Assembly: GCA_963850915.1 (NCBI GenBank)
Contig: CAWKND010000007.1
Span: 62,001 to 126,000 of the forward strand
DNA length: 64,000 bases
Direction: 5' to 3'
Source: CAVTWH01 sp963850915
GTDB taxonomy: Bacteria > Actinomycetota > Actinomycetes > Mycobacteriales > Micromonosporaceae
The notes under the pieces are model-generated. The model did no database searches. It was given only the letters and a program-made list of their open reading frames with translations, and was not told where the DNA came from. The translations under genes and the position numbers were made by a program. Below, in pieces: positions 41,847 to 50,906 of the stretch (its first letter is position 1; the number at the start of each line of letters is the position of its first letter).

Positions 41847-42833
41847 TTACTCGGTTCGTCCCAGGTTCGAGCCGCCAGCGTCGCCGTACCGCAGCGAACC
41901 AGCTGGTCGCAGCAGCCCGGCCCGGACCTGTGCTGCGCGCGCCCGGCGCCACGCCCGGGCCCAGTACCAGTCGATGAGGCGCACCAGGCAACTCCCCTTG
42001 GGCTGGCGGCAGCGGTCCGGAAGGGCCAGCGCAGCAACCGATCGGCCGAGCGCCCCGGGGTCGAGGAGGTGGCCGGCCCACGCTGCCGCGGCCTGCGGAT
42101 CCTGCCGCATCTCGTCGTAGGAGAGGAACGCGATCCGGTCCATGGGAAGCCGCGCCGCGCTGTGAGCCAGGCGTACGACTCTGGCGCGGGTACGCCAACG
42201 CATCAGGCGCAGCGCCACCCACCGTCCGGCCGGCCAGAGCTGCAGCCGGAATGAGCCAGCATCGCGCGGACTACCCACCAGCGCGTACGGGTAGCCGCTC
42301 GACTCCGCCGATCGGGAGACCGCTCGGCCGAGACTCTCCTCTATGGCACCGAGCCCACGCCGTACCAGCAGTACCCGCGATCCGGGCAGATACCGGAGCA
42401 GGAGCCGCTCCCGGCCCGTGTCCGGTGGATTCTTCAACACCACCACCGACGAACCGGACTCCTCGGCAAGCTCACCGACCAGCCGGGACAAGATGCCGGT
42501 CCGGGCCGCGCGCACGGACAGCTCGGACCGGCCGGTAAGGCGGCGCAGCAACCAGCCGTACTCCTCGGGCGTCGACTCGGTGACCGGTAGGTTGTCCACC
42601 CCGCGATCCGGCGTCCGGTTCTTGCGCCGCTCCACTCGCAGGAAGTACTTGAGGGCGGGGAGATGGCGGGCGAGGTGCCCCACGGTCAGGGTCACGCCGC
42701 CCGTCGCCTCGGTGGCGGCCGTGGTGAGCAGGGTGGTGCCGCTGCGGTGGAACCCGTTGATGAAGACCACAATCGCGGACGGCGCTCGGGTCTCGGGTAC
42801 CGGCCCGCTGTCCGTGGTTCGGTCTGCGACCAT
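41847..42833 (-). CDS. PAPS-dependent sulfotransferase family protein
   Basis: This 328-residue protein has the 5'-phosphosulfate loop FINGFHRSGTTLLTTAA near residue 30 and a later VVVLKNPPDTGRERLLLRYLPGSRVLLVRR region (quoted in parts: VVLKNPPDTGR, GSRVLLVRRG) typical of the 3'-phosphate site. These enzymes move sulfate from PAPS to sugars, lipids or phenols. It stands alone between the carboxypeptidase island and the second biosynthetic block; a tailoring role is possible but not shown. Confidence 0.85.
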   Translation of the reverse strand: MVADRTTDSGPVPETRAPSAIVVFINGFHRSGTTLLTTAATEATGGVTLTVGHLARHLPALKYFLRVERRKNRTPDRGVDNLPVTESTPEEYGWLLRRLTGRSELSVRAARTGILSRLVGELAEESGSSVVVLKNPPDTGRERLLLRYLPGSRVLLVRRGLGAIEESLGRAVSRSAESSGYPYALVGSPRDAGSFRLQLWPAGRWVALRLMRWRTRARVVRLAHSAARLPMDRIAFLSYDEMRQDPQAAAAWAGHLLDPGALGRSVAALALPDRCRQPKGSCLVRLIDWYWARAWRRARAAQVRAGLLRPAGSLRYGDAGGSNLGRTE

Positions 42834-43117
42834 CAGCTGACCTCCACGTGGGCACGGCTACGCGGGCGGCCACAAACTTCGATTCAGGCTTTCCCGGGCC
42901 GAACCACTGACTCGTCGTACGTTGATCCGCATTGACGGATAACGATTAATGACTGTCGATTACCGTACCCGCGCGTCGCCCCAGCCGGCTCGCAGCGAAC
43001 CGGTATTCGAGCCTAACGAACAGTCGAATCAGGACTGGCCCCCACTAGAACTTCAATGGAAGTCGCACCTACCGGGTTTCTAGCGCATCTATCTATGGCC
43101 ATGGATAGCCTTGGTAC
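42834..43117. promoter_or_regulatory. AT-richer divergent region
   Basis: The 284-bp gap between the sulfotransferase and LuxR starts has a low-GC stretch (about 42910-42965 with TTGACGGATAACGATTAATG) that should contain promoters. I see no reading frame. Confidence 0.4.
43089..43108. promoter_or_regulatory. 20-bp near-perfect palindrome before the LuxR start
   Basis: CTATCTATGGCCATGGATAG has one mismatched pair and ends 9 bp before the ATG at 43118. Its position suggests an operator, possibly autoregulatory. Confidence 0.4.
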
Positions 43118-43798
43118 ATGACATCTGCCAGCGGGCTGAACGTCGCGATCGTCACGGCGGACGAGATCGTGCGCTCGGGCGTCGCCGCGATGCTGCGGAG
43201 TCTCGACACTGTCCGCGACGTGAGCGAGTGCCGCCACGCCGCCGACCTCCTCGAGCTGTCCTTCGACAAGGTGGATGTGCTCATGTTGCGTTGCAGCGCC
43301 GACGAATCGGGGCAAGAACTGGCGGAGGAGGCCCGCCGGCACGCGGTCATGGTCGTCGTTCTGCTGGACGACGCGGACGGGCGGGGACTCGGCCGGGCCG
43401 CCAGCATCCCGGCGCACGGGTTCCTGCGCCAGCAGGGGCTGACCGCCGCCGCCCTCGGTGACCTGCTGGTCCGGCTCGGCGAGGGCCACGTCGTACTGCC
43501 CACCCGGCTGGCCCAGGAGCTGCTCGGCTGCGGCGCCTACCTGACCGGAGAGGGCAGCCAGCCGACCCGGCCGACCGCACTGACTCCACGGGAGCGGGAA
43601 GTACTCTCGCTGCTGGCTCGTGGCCTGCTCAACAAGCAGATCGCACGGGACCTGCGGATCTCGGAGCACGGTGTGAAGCGGCTGGTGGGCAGCGTACTGA
43701 CCAAGCTGAGCTGCTCAAGCCGTACGCTGGCGGTGGCCATCGCGCTGCGTGAAGGGCTGCTCGACATGGCCGCGGTACCGGCCGGGGCGGCGTACTGA
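43118..43798 (+). CDS. Orphan LuxR-family regulator with degenerate receiver
   Basis: This 226-residue protein has a C-terminal LuxR helix-turn-helix (LTPREREVLSLLARGLLNKQ, then ISEHGVKRLVGSVLTKLS) and an N-terminal receiver-like domain. The phospho-acceptor Asp expected in the third strand is missing (VDVLMLRCSAD) and the acidic pocket is reduced. It is thus an atypical response regulator, probably controlled by ligand or abundance, as are many pathway regulators such as JadR1-type proteins. No kinase is nearby. It probably regulates the 43.8-61.0 kb block. Confidence 0.85.
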   Translation: MTSASGLNVAIVTADEIVRSGVAAMLRSLDTVRDVSECRHAADLLELSFDKVDVLMLRCSADESGQELAEEARRHAVMVVVLLDDADGRGLGRAASIPAHGFLRQQGLTAAALGDLLVRLGEGHVVLPTRLAQELLGCGAYLTGEGSQPTRPTALTPREREVLSLLARGLLNKQIARDLRISEHGVKRLVGSVLTKLSCSSRTLAVAIALREGLLDMAAVPAGAAY

Positions 43799-43813
43799 AC
43801 CGCCGCTGCACCA

Positions 43814-43870
43814 ACGTTTACAGGCCGACGCTTACCGGGACGATGCTTACCGGGCAGACGCTTACAGGAA
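43814..43870. repeat. Four imperfect 15-bp tandem repeats between convergent genes
   Basis: Units like ACGCTTACCGGGACG occur four times with small changes and run into the 3' end of the acyl-CoA dehydrogenase. This is a minisatellite-like tract in the gap between convergent genes. Confidence 0.65.
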
Positions 43871-45049
43871 AGAGTCCTTGAGCAGCCCCTGGAAGACCGA
43901 GAGGCGATGCAGGTTCGTCGTGCCTTCCATGATTTCGAACGCCCGCACGTCACGGTAGGCCTTCTCCAGCCACGGATGTTCGATCAACGAGGCGGGGCCG
44001 AGCAGTTCGGCGGCGAGCACGGTAGCTTCCTGGGACACCCGCGCGGCACCCATCTTCGCCGCACCCACCCGGTGCGCGTTGACCACGCCACGGTCGATCT
44101 CCGCCGCCGCCCGGTAGGTGGCTGCCCGGACCGCCGCTATGCGGTCCAGCAACGCTTCCTGGCTTCGCCACCGGTGGCCGGCCGAGGCCGGCCGCTCCCG
44201 ATCGACGTAGTCACACACCGCCTGCGCGCAGCCGAGGGCGAATGCCGCCACGCCCGGCCGGGCACGGTACAAGGTGCGCATCGCGGCGTGCATGCCCCGG
44301 CGACTCGGTGGCCGGTGCGCGCCGAGCAGCTGCTCCGCGGGGATCCGGACATTGTTGAAGCGCAGCCTGCTGATACGCGCGCCGCGCAGACCCATCATGG
44401 GCAGGGGCGTCGCGTTGAAGCCCTCGGCGGCGGTGTCCACCAGGACCACCTCGACCCCCCACGGTCCCGGAACCCGACGGCAGAACACGACTCCGAGCTG
44501 TGCCCGGCTTCCGTTGCCGATGTAGCACTTCTCGCCATTGAGCAGCCAACCGTCGCCATCCTCGGCGGGAATCAGCGTGGTCTCGACCTCGGTGGCCGCC
44601 GATCCCTTGCCCGGCTCCGTCACCCCGAAGAACGTGTATGTCGGCGCCGCGGCGAGCTGGCTGAAGTACCGGTGTTTCTGGGCGTCGTCGCCGAGCGCCT
44701 GGACGGTGGCGCCGGAAAGGGACGGGCCGGGACTGCCCAGCAGTACGCCTGCGTCGCCGTAGGCCAACCGTTCGCAGAGGATGGTCGCGCCCACCGTGGT
44801 GGCGACCGCGTCCAGCAGGTCCGGCTGGAACTCCTCCCGCGACTGATACGCCGGCGGCATGACGATCTGCTGCGTGAACCGGACGCCCCGCAGCAGCGGC
44901 AGGTCGGCGACCGAGTCGGGATCCCGGTCGAGCAGCATGCCCGGTTCACGGAATTCGGCGGCCAGCTCGGCGCAGAACCGATCCAGCGCCGCGAGCCCAG
45001 CGTCGGTCGTGTCCAGGCCGGCCAGCGGACGGATCTGCAGCTCAGTCAT
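43862..45049 (-). CDS. Acyl-CoA dehydrogenase-like flavoprotein
   Basis: This 395-residue ACAD has the FAD/substrate segment FFGVTEPGKGSAATEVETTL, NGEKCYIGNGSRAQLG and the C-terminal ACAD signature FEIMEGTTNLHRL. It should oxidise an acyl thioester at the alpha-beta bond. The ATG overlaps the preceding truncated ACAD-like gene by 8 bp, and both follow an ACP, so the substrate may be ACP-bound, as for the ACADs of lipopeptide clusters. I chose the ATG at 45049 over an upstream start at 45076. Confidence 0.9.
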   Translation of the reverse strand: MTELQIRPLAGLDTTDAGLAALDRFCAELAAEFREPGMLLDRDPDSVADLPLLRGVRFTQQIVMPPAYQSREEFQPDLLDAVATTVGATILCERLAYGDAGVLLGSPGPSLSGATVQALGDDAQKHRYFSQLAAAPTYTFFGVTEPGKGSAATEVETTLIPAEDGDGWLLNGEKCYIGNGSRAQLGVVFCRRVPGPWGVEVVLVDTAAEGFNATPLPMMGLRGARISRLRFNNVRIPAEQLLGAHRPPSRRGMHAAMRTLYRARPGVAAFALGCAQAVCDYVDRERPASAGHRWRSQEALLDRIAAVRAATYRAAAEIDRGVVNAHRVGAAKMGAARVSQEATVLAAELLGPASLIEHPWLEKAYRDVRAFEIMEGTTNLHRLSVFQGLLKDSFL

Positions 45050-45695
45050 TGTCGCCACCCTCGCTCCAGTCGGCACTGTCGGTACCCGGGTGGAGATAGA
45101 CGTTGCCGGTTACGACCGCCAGGTGCAGATCGGTGGCGGGCGCACAGGCCAGGAAGCCGCTGGCGCCGAGCAGCATCAGCAGGTCACCTGCGGCGTCGGC
45201 CAGCCGCTCGTGGGTACGCCACCGGGCCGGCCGATCCCCTTGCCTGCGGTGTCGCGGCAGCACGTCGTCCTCGGCCAGGCATTGGGCGATGTCGGCGAGT
45301 TGGCCCTGGACAAGCTGCTTGCTCAGCAGCGTCGTACCGCCGGACGTGCGCTCGCCCAGATGGCGTAGCGCGTGCCTAAGGGCGCCGCGGAGTACGTAGT
45401 GATGCAGGTCGAGCAGTCCGTCGGCGAAGCGGTCAGCAGGCGGACCCACTGCTACGGCAGCCGACTGGTGTCTGGCAACGGCCAGGCCGAACCGGGTCAG
45501 CGGACCGGGTGCGGCCACCGCCAACACGGCCGGCGATGCCAGCACGTATCCGGTCGCGGATGCGATGAGGGCGCCGGGCGCGGCCTGCTCGTGCAGGGCA
45601 TCGAGCAGACCCGGATATTCGCCGACGACCGTCTCGCCCGACTCTGGCAGCCCGGGTTGCCAAACCTCCTGGGGTACCGCGGTGGGGTTCACCAT
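45042..45695 (-). CDS. Short ACAD-like protein (C-terminal helical domain only)
   Basis: This 217-residue protein lacks the N-terminal and beta-barrel domains of ACADs but has helices resembling their C-terminal bundle (LLSKQLVQGQLADIAQCL, LADAAGDLLMLLGASGF). The ATG at 45695 has GGAG 8 bp upstream. It is probably a partner subunit of the full ACAD that follows, with which it overlaps by 8 bp. The family call is moderate. Confidence 0.6.
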   Translation of the reverse strand: MVNPTAVPQEVWQPGLPESGETVVGEYPGLLDALHEQAAPGALIASATGYVLASPAVLAVAAPGPLTRFGLAVARHQSAAVAVGPPADRFADGLLDLHHYVLRGALRHALRHLGERTSGGTTLLSKQLVQGQLADIAQCLAEDDVLPRHRRQGDRPARWRTHERLADAAGDLLMLLGASGFLACAPATDLHLAVVTGNVYLHPGTDSADWSEGGDND

Positions 45696-45711
45696 GCCGG
45701 TCTCCGGGCGT

Positions 45712-45969
45712 TCAAGCGATGCTCCCGGCCACATCCATCAGATAGTCGGCCAGCGTGCCGATCGTCTTGAAGTTGTCCATGCTGAGGTTCTCCGCGTCGA
45801 TCTCCACCCCGATGGTGTCCTCCAGCGTCATGAGCAGTTCCAAGGCCGTCGTGGAGTCCATGTTCAGGTCGTCGAAGAGCCTGACGTCCTCGGTGAGGAC
45901 CGGCATCTCGCGCTGCAGTACGTCGGTGAGCGCCCGTTCGATGCCGGCGATGACTTCGCCACGTTCCAT
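45712..45969 (-). CDS. Acyl carrier protein
   Basis: This 85-residue ACP has the phosphopantetheine Ser in LFDDLNMDSTTALELL and acidic helix II, typical of freestanding ACPs. RBS AGGAAAGG is upstream. It starts the leftward ACP/short ACAD/ACAD operon, divergent from the condensation protein, and is probably the carrier on which the ACAD pair acts. Confidence 0.92.
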   Translation of the reverse strand: MERGEVIAGIERALTDVLQREMPVLTEDVRLFDDLNMDSTTALELLMTLEDTIGVEIDAENLSMDNFKTIGTLADYLMDVAGSIA

Positions 45970-46153
45970 TGTGGAGTGTCCTTTCCTGGCGGGGCACGGT
46001 ACCGGGAAATATCAACGTACAAGTCGTCGGCGTCCGGCGGCTCGACGCTTGCTCGCAACGGGACTGGAAACGTCTAGTAGAGCCGGTCAGCCCTGAATTC
46101 CGTCCGAATTCGACGGTTGGCGGTACCCGCGTGATGTGGTTAGGTCATCGCCT

Positions 46154-47926
46154 ATGACGGGCCGTCTCAGCTTTGTTGAAGAGATCGTCGTACCGTTCTC
46201 GGGTATCCGCTGCGGGGACGCGCCAGTGACCTTGGGACAGCGCACCACCCTGCACTGGACACAGAACATGACCGCGAATCTCGGGCGCATGTTCCCCGCC
46301 CTGGTCGACCTGTCCGGTACCACCATTGCCGACGTCAACGCCGCGCTCGCCCTGCTGCTGGCCCGGCATGAGTCGCTGCGGACGACCTACCTCGTCAACG
46401 GTGACCAGATCCAGCGGGTGTGGCCATCCGGTGAGCTGTCGGTCGCGGTTTACGAGATCGACGAGGACACCGAGGACTCCCGCGCGGCGGTGTTCACCCA
46501 GCTGACCGGGGCGATGCGGGAACTGGACTTCGAGCTGGCGAAGGACCTGCCGGTACGGGTGTGCGTGGTAACCAGTCAGGCAGCGGTTCGCTTCGCCGTC
46601 CTCATGTTCTCCCACATGGCGGTCGACTTCGCGGCCATGGGGATCGTGGTACGTCAGCTTGCCGAGTTGGCCACGGATCCGGCCAGCCGGGTGCTCGGAG
46701 AACCCGGGCATCAGCCGCTGGATCAGGCTGCCGAGGAACAGTCCCCGCGTGGCCGGGGGCGGGCCGAGGCGGCACTGCGCTACTGGGAGCGGCAGCGGTG
46801 GCGGATACCCCAGTGCCTGTACGCGGTGCCGCCGAGCGATCCGGACGCCAGCGAAGTGCCACCGGCGGCGACGCTGACCTCCCGGGCGGCGGCGTTGGCC
46901 GTTCCACACATCACGGCGCGCACCGGCAGTACTCCGCCGATGGTCGTACTGGCGGCGCTGACCACGGTGCTGGGCCGGCGTACCGGTCAGCGACTCTGTC
47001 CGATCCACGCGCTGGCCGACAACCGGATCGGCCGGCACATGCGCGAGTATGTGGGTACCGTCGCGCAGGACGGCCTCGTGGTGGTGGACACCGACAGCGC
47101 GAGCTTCGACGAAGTGATTCTCCGTACCGGTTCGGCGATGCTCGCGGCCTCCCGGTACAGCCTCGTCGACACCGTGGTCGCCTATCACACGCGCAGACGT
47201 ATCGACCATATCCGCGGTATCGACCTCGGCCGGGACTGCGAGTTCAACAACACCAGCCCGCACAGCCTGACCCGGGTACACGCGCCGGAGCGGGGCGAGC
47301 TGGCCGGGGTACGGGCCGCGCTCGCGCAGACCTCGCTGAAGTGGTCGGCGGTACGCAACCGCCCCGGGCTGCTGTCGATGCAGCTGATGCGCCTCGACGA
47401 ACGGATGGAACTGATGCTGCTGTCGGGAGATCCACAGCGGGTGCCCGCCACCGAGGTCGAAATGCTGGCTCGCGGCACGGAGGCGCTCCTGGTGGCGGCG
47501 GCGGCCGGCGATGTCGACCTTGCCCGGCTGGGCGAGGTGACCGGGGTGGAGCCGGTGCAGCGGGGGCCGCGGTGGTCCTATGTGGACTCCTGCTGGGTGG
47601 ACCTGGACGAGGTAGAGCGGATGGTCGACGAGGCGCTGCCGGGCTACACCACGGCCGTGTTCGTCACCGGGCGTCGACCTGCGGTCGGAACTGGCGAGAA
47701 GGACGAGAGCCAGCCGACGGTACTGGCCTACCTAGCTGGCGGGGCAGACGGACTCACACCCGTGCAGGCGCACGATGCCTGCATGGCGGCGCTGCCCGGC
47801 CGGATCACCTCGATGGCACCGGGGTACTACCTGATCTGTGACCGCCCACCGCAGGACAGGTCGGACCTGATCGCCTGGCAGAGCCAACGGCTGCTCGCCG
47901 AAGGCGACGGCCGCCGAACCGCCTGA
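46154..47926 (+). CDS. Stand-alone condensation-domain protein with altered active site
   Basis: This 590-residue protein has the condensation fold (LGQRTTLHWTQNM, LLARHESLRTTY, GRRTGQRLCPIHALADNR) but the HHxxxDG motif reads SHMAVDFAAMG: the second His and the Asp are kept while the first His and the Gly are changed. A C-terminal extension of about 150 residues has no clear domain. It may join an ACP-bound acyl group to an amine in trans, or be a structural partner. It is divergent from the ACP/ACAD genes and shares that regulatory region. Confidence 0.82.
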   Translation: MTGRLSFVEEIVVPFSGIRCGDAPVTLGQRTTLHWTQNMTANLGRMFPALVDLSGTTIADVNAALALLLARHESLRTTYLVNGDQIQRVWPSGELSVAVYEIDEDTEDSRAAVFTQLTGAMRELDFELAKDLPVRVCVVTSQAAVRFAVLMFSHMAVDFAAMGIVVRQLAELATDPASRVLGEPGHQPLDQAAEEQSPRGRGRAEAALRYWERQRWRIPQCLYAVPPSDPDASEVPPAATLTSRAAALAVPHITARTGSTPPMVVLAALTTVLGRRTGQRLCPIHALADNRIGRHMREYVGTVAQDGLVVVDTDSASFDEVILRTGSAMLAASRYSLVDTVVAYHTRRRIDHIRGIDLGRDCEFNNTSPHSLTRVHAPERGELAGVRAALAQTSLKWSAVRNRPGLLSMQLMRLDERMELMLLSGDPQRVPATEVEMLARGTEALLVAAAAGDVDLARLGEVTGVEPVQRGPRWSYVDSCWVDLDEVERMVDEALPGYTTAVFVTGRRPAVGTGEKDESQPTVLAYLAGGADGLTPVQAHDACMAALPGRITSMAPGYYLICDRPPQDRSDLIAWQSQRLLAEGDGRRTA

Positions 47927-47930
47927 CAGG

Positions 47931-48200
47931 TCAGGGTTCGGGCGCGAGTTGCGCGCCGGACACCGCGTCCCGGACCGTTATCGCTTCGCCGGGGCACAGC
48001 TCCGCGGCGTCGAGCAGCTGCTCGTCCTGCTGGACGAGCTCGCTCTTCGGCCGGGCCACAGCGCCGTCCATGGCGAAGTACGCCGGAGCGACGCCGGTAC
48101 ACGAACCGGAGCCCAGGCAACGACGAGGGTCCACCGTGACGAGCCACCGGCCGGTGGCTGGCGGCGGGCTGGCCTGGTGCCGCACCGGGTCGGCCGTCAC
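47931..48200 (-). CDS. [3Fe-4S]-type ferredoxin
   Basis: This 89-residue protein has CLGSGSC near residue 30 and a later ELCPGEAI, giving three cluster cysteines in a [3Fe-4S] pattern. The GTG start overlaps the P450 stop; a longer frame from 48251 is possible. It likely passes electrons to the P450 it is coupled with. Confidence 0.88.
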   Translation of the reverse strand: MTADPVRHQASPPPATGRWLVTVDPRRCLGSGSCTGVAPAYFAMDGAVARPKSELVQQDEQLLDAAELCPGEAITVRDAVSGAQLAPEP

Positions 48201-49399
48201 CAGGTCACCGGCAGCGCACTCGGCCCACGGACGGACAAGCCCCGCTTCCATGGGATCTCCTCTTCGCCGGTGGCCAGCCGCAGCCGCGGCAGCCGGCGCA
48301 GCAGTGTTGCCAGGGCGACCTGCAGCTCCATCCTGGCCAACGGCGCGCCGAGGCAGTGGTGCGGACCGTGGCCAAAGCTGAGATGGGGGTTGGGGCTGCG
48401 GGTGAAGTCCAGCCGGTCCGGGTCGGCGAACACCTGCTCGTCCCGGTTCGCCGCGGCCTGGTGGACCAGGACCGCCTCACCGGCCCGGACCACGCCACCG
48501 TCGAGCGACACGTCCTCCACCGCGTACCGGGGGAAGGTCGCGTACGAGATGATCGGCACGTAGCGGGTCAGCTCTTCCACCGCGACCGGGGACAGCTGCG
48601 GCTGCGCCAGCAGGTGGTCCCAGACACCGGCCTCGGTCAGCAGGACATAGGCAAAGTTCGGGATCTCGGTCGAGGTGGTCTCGAACCCCACCCCGAGCAG
48701 CAGTACCACGAGGTTGACCAACTCCTGCTCAGACAGCCGGTCGTCGTCGTCCCGGGCGCGCACCAGGGCACCGAGTAGATCCGCGTCGGACGGCTCGGTC
48801 CGGCGCTGCCGGATCAGTCCGGTGATGTAGTGGCCGAGCCGGGCGTTGTACTCGCGGATCTTCCCCGCGCTCAGCGAGGTGGCCGACACCACCACCTCGA
48901 CCCATCGCTGGAACCGCTGGCGGTCGGCGACCGGTACGCCCAGCAACTCGCACATCACGGTGGCTGGCAGCGGTACCGCGAAGTCGTTGACGAGGTCGGC
49001 CGGCGGTCCGACTCGGACCATCGCGTCGACAAGCTCGTCGGCGATGCGCTCGGTTCGCTCGCGCAACTGCTCCACCCGCGCGGCGGTGAAAGCCTTGGCT
49101 ACCAAGCGACGCAGCCGGCTGTGGTCGGGCGGATCCGTGGACATCAGATTGGTGAACCCGATCTGCGGGGTCATCCGGGGCTCGTCGAGACCCGTGTCCC
49201 TGCGCAGCCGCGGATCCCCCAACAGCGCCCGCGCGTTGTGGTACCCGGTGATCAGCCAGGCCGGGTCGCCGTAGGGCATCCGTACCCGGGCGAGCGGCTG
49301 TTCGGTACGCAGCACGGCGTACATCGGGTGCAGCAGCAACCGGTCGGGTTCGCCGAACGGGTAAGCCAGTACCTGTCGGGAGCTTGCCTGAATGGTCAC
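48197..49399 (-). CDS. Cytochrome P450
   Basis: This 400-residue class I bacterial P450 has the I-helix GVGFETTS (V in place of the usual A), ExxR (EELTR) and the haem loop FGHGPHHCLGAPLARME with the Cys ligand. I chose the GTG at 49399 with GGAG 8 bp upstream; the much longer open frame upstream has no P450 homology. Co-transcribed with a ferredoxin. A tailoring hydroxylase or oxidase of the cluster. Confidence 0.95.
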   Translation of the reverse strand: MTIQASSRQVLAYPFGEPDRLLLHPMYAVLRTEQPLARVRMPYGDPAWLITGYHNARALLGDPRLRRDTGLDEPRMTPQIGFTNLMSTDPPDHSRLRRLVAKAFTAARVEQLRERTERIADELVDAMVRVGPPADLVNDFAVPLPATVMCELLGVPVADRQRFQRWVEVVVSATSLSAGKIREYNARLGHYITGLIRQRRTEPSDADLLGALVRARDDDDRLSEQELVNLVVLLLGVGFETTSTEIPNFAYVLLTEAGVWDHLLAQPQLSPVAVEELTRYVPIISYATFPRYAVEDVSLDGGVVRAGEAVLVHQAAANRDEQVFADPDRLDFTRSPNPHLSFGHGPHHCLGAPLARMELQVALATLLRRLPRLRLATGEEEIPWKRGLSVRGPSALPVTW

Positions 49400-49639
49400 T
49401 GTCCACTCCGATTGCCGACGATGTGCCGCGCCGCCGAATCGATGGTTGTTGTTGCCCCGGTCACGCGGACGGTCACCGTCAGATTGTCGAGCCGGTACTG
49501 GCGCCTCACAATGGCCGGCCCCGGATCGGCGGCGCGAGATAGGCCATGCCCGTTCGGGTATGCCGTTCCGGCGCGCCGCGCGGGCATTCTCCCTCGCAAG
49601 GCGGGCCCGCAGGCTTGACCGGACGGAGGTGAGGTCACC

Positions 49640-50866
49640 TTGGGCGACTTCCTCATGATGATTCACGGCAGCGACGGTGACCTGCTACCGGCGCTGCGGA
49701 TCAGCCAGGCGTTGCAGGCCAGAGAGCACGACGTCACTGTCCTCACCCATGCCCGGTATTCGAAGCGGGTCCGCCGGGCCGGATTTGCATTCATCCCCGT
49801 CGACATGATGAACGGCGAGAGCGGGGGCCGGCGCGGCAACCCCGACGTGCTTCGCGAAGTGGCCGGGGAACCGTCCGACTCGCCGCGAAACTTCTCGGCG
49901 ATAGCGGAGTTCGTACCCCAGGTGCGCTTCGAGTGCCGCGCGCTGGTCCGCCGGCACCGGCCGGGGCAAACGGTTCTGGTCAGTGACTGCGTCCTGAACC
50001 TGTCCGCGCTGACGGTTGCCGAGGCGCTCGGCGCACCGGTGGCGTGCCTGGCGATGTCCCCGCAATGCCTGCTGGCGCTGCCGGACCAGGCGCCCACGCT
50101 GCGCGCCGCGCTCGGCGACGACGTGGCGTACGCCCGGGCCGATCTTGGTCTGCCCCCGGTCACCGACTGGACAGATTGGATGCTCTCCGCCGACGCATAT
50201 CTGGGCCTGTGGCCGGAGTGGTTCGACCGGGCCGGTCCGGCCACGCCGGTCCGCACCCGACTCACCGGCTTCGTACTCCCGGACGCGGGCGAGGGGGACG
50301 AGTTTCCGCCGGCCGCCGCCGCACTGCTGGCCGGGCCGACCCGACCGATCCTGGTCACCGGTGGTACCAGCCAGATGCTGCACAGCGGCTTCTACCCGGT
50401 GGTACTGGCCGCCTGTGCCGGGCTCGACCGCCCGGTCCTGCTGGTAGCCGCCGAGCGCGACCTGCCCGACCAGCCACTGCCACCGAACGTGCACTGGTTC
50501 CCCCGGCTGCCGTTCGCCACGGTCATCCCGCGGACCGGCGCGGTCCTGCACCACGGTGGCCTCAGCACCGCCGCGCGGGCCGCTGTCGCCGGGGTACCTC
50601 AGGTGGTGCTCGGCTACGGCTTCGACCGGGTGGACAACGGTGCCCGGCTGGCCAAGGCCGGAGCCGGGGCATTCCTTCCCGCCCATGAGTGGACCCCTGA
50701 TCGGGTCCGGCGGCTGCTGGAGGACGTGCTGTCCGCGGCGCGCCCGGTTCCGTACCCGAGCGGGCCGGTGGACGACACCGTGGGGCTTGCCGCCGAAGAA
50801 CTGGAGCGGCTTGGAGCGCGGACGCTGTCGGGCTTTGTCACACGGGCTGACCCGACCGCGACATGA
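49640..50866 (+). CDS. GT1-type (UGT-like) glycosyltransferase, copy 2
   Basis: This 408-residue enzyme is a paralogue of the one at 35860 (shared HGSDGDLLPALRIS and LWPEWFDRAGP). The donor-site region is LPFATVIPRTGAVLHHGG. The TTG at 49640 follows GGAGGTGAGG, an excellent RBS; the next ATG would remove the first strand. It starts the rightward operon whose next gene, an FAAL, is 40 bp away. The acceptor is unknown. Confidence 0.9.
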   Translation: MGDFLMMIHGSDGDLLPALRISQALQAREHDVTVLTHARYSKRVRRAGFAFIPVDMMNGESGGRRGNPDVLREVAGEPSDSPRNFSAIAEFVPQVRFECRALVRRHRPGQTVLVSDCVLNLSALTVAEALGAPVACLAMSPQCLLALPDQAPTLRAALGDDVAYARADLGLPPVTDWTDWMLSADAYLGLWPEWFDRAGPATPVRTRLTGFVLPDAGEGDEFPPAAAALLAGPTRPILVTGGTSQMLHSGFYPVVLAACAGLDRPVLLVAAERDLPDQPLPPNVHWFPRLPFATVIPRTGAVLHHGGLSTAARAAVAGVPQVVLGYGFDRVDNGARLAKAGAGAFLPAHEWTPDRVRRLLEDVLSAARPVPYPSGPVDDTVGLAAEELERLGARTLSGFVTRADPTAT

Positions 50867-50906
50867 CGCTCGGCCGTCGACGTGTGGCCAGAGAGGAAGC
50901 CGCCAC

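Noticed and set aside
43799..43861. tRNA or CRISPR suspected from the repeated CTTACCGGG units
   Set aside because: No cloverleaf, spacer pattern or repeat length fitting either; it is a short tandem repeat.
49400..49666. N-terminal extension of the P450
   Set aside because: It is Arg-rich, overlaps the GT1 start on the other strand, and a GTG with a good RBS lies at 49399.
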